This document shows positions 61,709-64,000 of a stretch of DNA of 64,000 bases, in pieces. The number at the start of each line of letters is the position of its first letter. Within the stretch, counting starts at the first letter, position 1. A model generated the notes under the pieces. It made no database searches. It was not told the DNA's origin and was given only the letters and a program-made list of their open reading frames with translations. This DNA is from Ulvibacterium sp965228935. Lineage in GTDB: Bacteria > Bacteroidota > Bacteroidia > Flavobacteriales > Flavobacteriaceae. The DNA is taken from contig NZ_OZ245846.1 of NCBI RefSeq assembly GCF_965228935.1, positions 5,818,140-5,882,139 of the forward strand, in the 5' to 3' direction. The position numbers and the translations under genes are program-made.

Positions 61709-63640
61709 ATGAATATATATCTAAAAATTCCATACACGTGCGTCCTATTCTTTTTTGTTACTGTCCTTACCGGTCTCGGACAGGAGGTGAAATTGGACCG
61801 TGCCAACAAAAAATATGAAGAATTGGCCTATATCGATGCTTCGGAAATCTATCTGGATCTGGCAGAATCGGGATATCGATCCGAGGAGCTTTTCAGGAAA
61901 CTGGGGAACATCTATTATTTCAATGCCAAATATGTAGATGCCGCAAATTGGTACAAGGAACTGTTCGCATTGACCGAGAACCTGGATCCCATTTATTATC
62001 TAAGGTATTCACAATCCCTCAAGGCCATAGGCGATGAAGGGTTGTCCATGCATTGGTTCAATGCCTACATCAAAAAAAATGGCATGGTGAACGAGACCTA
62101 TGGGGACGCCATAGATTATCTAAAAATCATCGAGGAAAACTCTGGAAGGTATACTATGGAAGCGGCCGAAATAAATTCTACCGGGGTCGATTTTGGAGCT
62201 TCCTTTCATGAAAAAAAGCTGGTCTTCGCCTCTACGCAAGACGTTACAAAAACAGGGAAACGTCTTAGTCCATGGGATGGATTATCCTACTTGGACTTGT
62301 TCGAATCCACCATAGGCCAGGATGGATCTCTTGGGACACCGACCAAACTTAAAGGGGACGTTAATACAAAGTATCATGAATCCAGTGCAGTCTTCACGGC
62401 AGACGGAACCACCATGTATTTCACCCGTAACAATATAACACCCTCCAAGAATAAAAGAAAACAAGAAATCCAACATTTAAAAATCTATAGGGCAAAACTG
62501 GAGAAAGGAAAATGGACCGATGTGGAAGACCTATCCATCAATGGGGATGACTATTCCAATGCACACCCTGTTTTGAGTCCAGAAGAGGACAAACTTTACT
62601 TTGTATCAAATCGGCCCGGATCCTTGGGCTTCACCGACGTTTATACCGTGACCATTGGCCGGGACGGCATTTTGGGCCAGCCGAAAAACTTAGGGCCAAA
62701 AATCAACACAAAAGGAAGGGAATCCTTCCCGTTCCTAACTCCCGATAATGAATTGTACTTTTCTTCCGATGGCCATTACGGTTTGGGCGGCTACGATATT
62801 TTTTATGTGAAAATAAAGGAAGATGGTTCCTTTGGAAGTCTATTGAACGTAGGAAAACCATTGAATTCTTCCTTTGATGATGTTGCCTTTGCCATTATGG
62901 GCGACAAGGGTTATATAAGCTCCAACAGACCGGGCGGCCTAGGCCATGACGATATTTATAGCTTTATAGAAAAGGAAAAGATCAAGGACGTACTAAAGAG
63001 TAGGGTATTTGGAACGGTCACCGACAGGGAAACCAAAGAACCTTTAAAGAATACCTCGATTACTCTTTATGATGAGGGAGACAAGATCTTTGTTGAACTG
63101 AAAACCGATGAAAAGGGATATTATGAGAGCGAAGTGGACATAAGTACCTCCTATATCATTAAGGCGGAAAAGGAAAAATATGAGTCCAAGGATGCCTATT
63201 CCCAAAAAGGGCAACAAGAACGGGAACATAATTTTGAGCTTGACAAAAATGTAATTGATATTAGGGCGGGGGACGATATTGCCAAACTCTTCAATGTCAT
63301 CATTTACTTTGATCTGGATAAGTCCAACATCCGTCCGGATGCCGCGCTGGAACTGGAAAAAATTGTTTCGGTGATGAAGCTTTACCCCTCTATCAACATC
63401 GACGTACGATCGCATACCGACAGCCGTGCCAATGACATGTACAATATGGACCTGTCCGAAAGAAGGGCCAAATCCACTATAAATTATTTAATCACTCGGG
63501 GAATTTCAAAGACAAGACTTACGAGCAAAGGTTATGGGGAAAGCCAATTGGTAAACCATTGTTCCAACGGTGTGCCCTGTTCAAAGGCCGAGCACCAGCT
63601 CAACCGTAGAAGTGAATTCATTGTTGAATTCAAAGAATAA
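61709..63640 (+). CDS. PorE-like OmpA family protein (TPR, PD40 repeats, CarboxypepD-reg, OmpA)
   Basis: A 643-residue protein with a signal peptide, TPR-like helices (about 25-145: YEELAYIDASEIYLDLAESG), beta-propeller PD40 repeats (about 150-425: LYFVSNRPGSLGFTDVY; LYFSSDGHYGLGGYDIFYV), a carboxypeptidase-regulatory-like domain (about 430-515), and a C-terminal OmpA domain that binds peptidoglycan (IYFDLDKSNIRPDAALELEK, then VRSHTDSRANDMYN). This four-part layout matches PorE, a T9SS component that binds peptidoglycan. Its operon partner is PorP/SprF. Confidence 0.92.
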   Translation: MNIYLKIPYTCVLFFFVTVLTGLGQEVKLDRANKKYEELAYIDASEIYLDLAESGYRSEELFRKLGNIYYFNAKYVDAANWYKELFALTENLDPIYYLRYSQSLKAIGDEGLSMHWFNAYIKKNGMVNETYGDAIDYLKIIEENSGRYTMEAAEINSTGVDFGASFHEKKLVFASTQDVTKTGKRLSPWDGLSYLDLFESTIGQDGSLGTPTKLKGDVNTKYHESSAVFTADGTTMYFTRNNITPSKNKRKQEIQHLKIYRAKLEKGKWTDVEDLSINGDDYSNAHPVLSPEEDKLYFVSNRPGSLGFTDVYTVTIGRDGILGQPKNLGPKINTKGRESFPFLTPDNELYFSSDGHYGLGGYDIFYVKIKEDGSFGSLLNVGKPLNSSFDDVAFAIMGDKGYISSNRPGGLGHDDIYSFIEKEKIKDVLKSRVFGTVTDRETKEPLKNTSITLYDEGDKIFVELKTDEKGYYESEVDISTSYIIKAEKEKYESKDAYSQKGQQEREHNFELDKNVIDIRAGDDIAKLFNVIIYFDLDKSNIRPDAALELEKIVSVMKLYPSINIDVRSHTDSRANDMYNMDLSERRAKSTINYLITRGISKTRLTSKGYGESQLVNHCSNGVPCSKAEHQLNRRSEFIVEFKE

Positions 63641-63665
63641 AATCCAGACCCAAATTACAATTCCC

Positions 63666-64000
63666 ATGGAAGCACAAGCCCTTATCAAAAACACAAAACA
63701 ACACTGCTTGCTCTATCTGCAAAAACTTTTATTTCCAACAAATGATGTATTTGAAATGGAAACCACACTGCCCTACTATGACTATAGGGAATACGACTCG
63801 GAAGCGAAACATGAGGAGGAGCACGAAGAAGAAGGTTACAATGGCCTCCGAGTCAAATATTTCATTAATAAATATGGCCATTTGTGGGTCAGGGATTATG
63901 AAATGATCCCTACCGGAGAGCCCCTAAGGGAAAGACCCAAAGGGCTGGATCCCACGGGGAATCATTTCTATTATACGCTCGTAAACCAAAAACGTACCCT
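63666..64000 (+). CDS. Acidic unknown protein (partial, C-terminus outside window)
   Basis: The first 111 codons of an open frame starting at ATG 63666, 25 bases after the PorE-like gene. It has no signal peptide. An acidic stretch rich in Glu (HEEEHEEEGYNG, about 54-65) is followed by basic/aromatic residues (KYFINKYGHLWVRDYEM). No family is recognised. Its place in the T9SS operon suggests a connection to secretion, but the sequence alone does not say how. Confidence 0.6.
   Translation, partial: MEAQALIKNTKQHCLLYLQKLLFPTNDVFEMETTLPYYDYREYDSEAKHEEEHEEEGYNGLRVKYFINKYGHLWVRDYEMIPTGEPLRERPKGLDPTGNHFYYTLVNQKRT

Overview
The window comes from a marine-type member of the Bacteroidota, almost certainly family Flavobacteriaceae. 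The evidence is a complete SprA translocon gene of the type IX secretion system (T9SS), a T9SS type B sorting domain, PorP/SprF and PorE-like proteins, an alternative complex III (ActABCDEF) fused in one operon to an aa3-type oxidase, and promoters of the Bacteroidota form TTG-N20-TAnnTTTG. Shine-Dalgarno sequences are weak throughout. I see no rRNA, tRNA, insertion sequence, prophage or CRISPR array. Nearly everything is chromosomal core with a few accessory inserts.

Layout. (1) 1-4821, minus: a MacAB-like ABC exporter operon with three FtsX-type permeases (the last cut by the window edge), one MacA-like adaptor and one ATPase. (2) 4939-10238, minus: heme O synthase, two tandem oxidase subunit III genes, subunit IV, a Cys-less thioredoxin-fold protein, a SCO copper chaperone, a DUF420 protein and a small membrane protein. 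This is the assembly and accessory half of the terminal oxidase. (3) 10387-22301, minus: a TonB-like protein, VanZ-like protein, gcvH, the 7.1-kb sprA, ruvA and maeB. (4) 22410-29713, minus: a sodium/solute symporter, queG, then an accessory insert (a secreted DUF4242 protein, a DUF4242/cyclase-like/AraC fusion regulator and a cytochrome P450), then ruvB.

(5) 29932-33888, plus: ATP-dependent PEP carboxykinase and an acyl-CoA oxidase, converging on a GIN-domain protein. (6) 34908-46670, minus: the respiratory operon actA-actB-actC-actD-actE-actF-coxII-coxI. Several of its subunits carry extensions or insertions (heme domain on ActA, HhH domain on ActC, His-rich loop on ActF, CuA-loop insert on subunit II). 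(7) 46891-51735: a SPOR-domain protein, converging on the translation/transcription operon rimP-nusA-infB. (8) 52025-54677: a cation/proton antiporter and three small unrecognised genes. (9) 55137-64000, plus: a T9SS surface-protein operon made of a 1863-residue type B cargo, a PorP/SprF partner, a PorE-like OmpA protein and an acidic unknown protein cut by the window end.

Functionally, quinol electrons would pass through ActB/ActA/ActE to the CuA domain and subunit I. The oxidase is built with heme from region 2 and copper from SCO. SprA (region 3) would export the large adhesin-like cargo of region 9. The most unusual item is the fusion regulator at 26064-27161, which pairs with a secreted homologue of its own N-terminal domain. 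Several start codons were reassigned where the longest reading frame begins with TTG and either a better ATG follows or a promoter overlaps the longer start.
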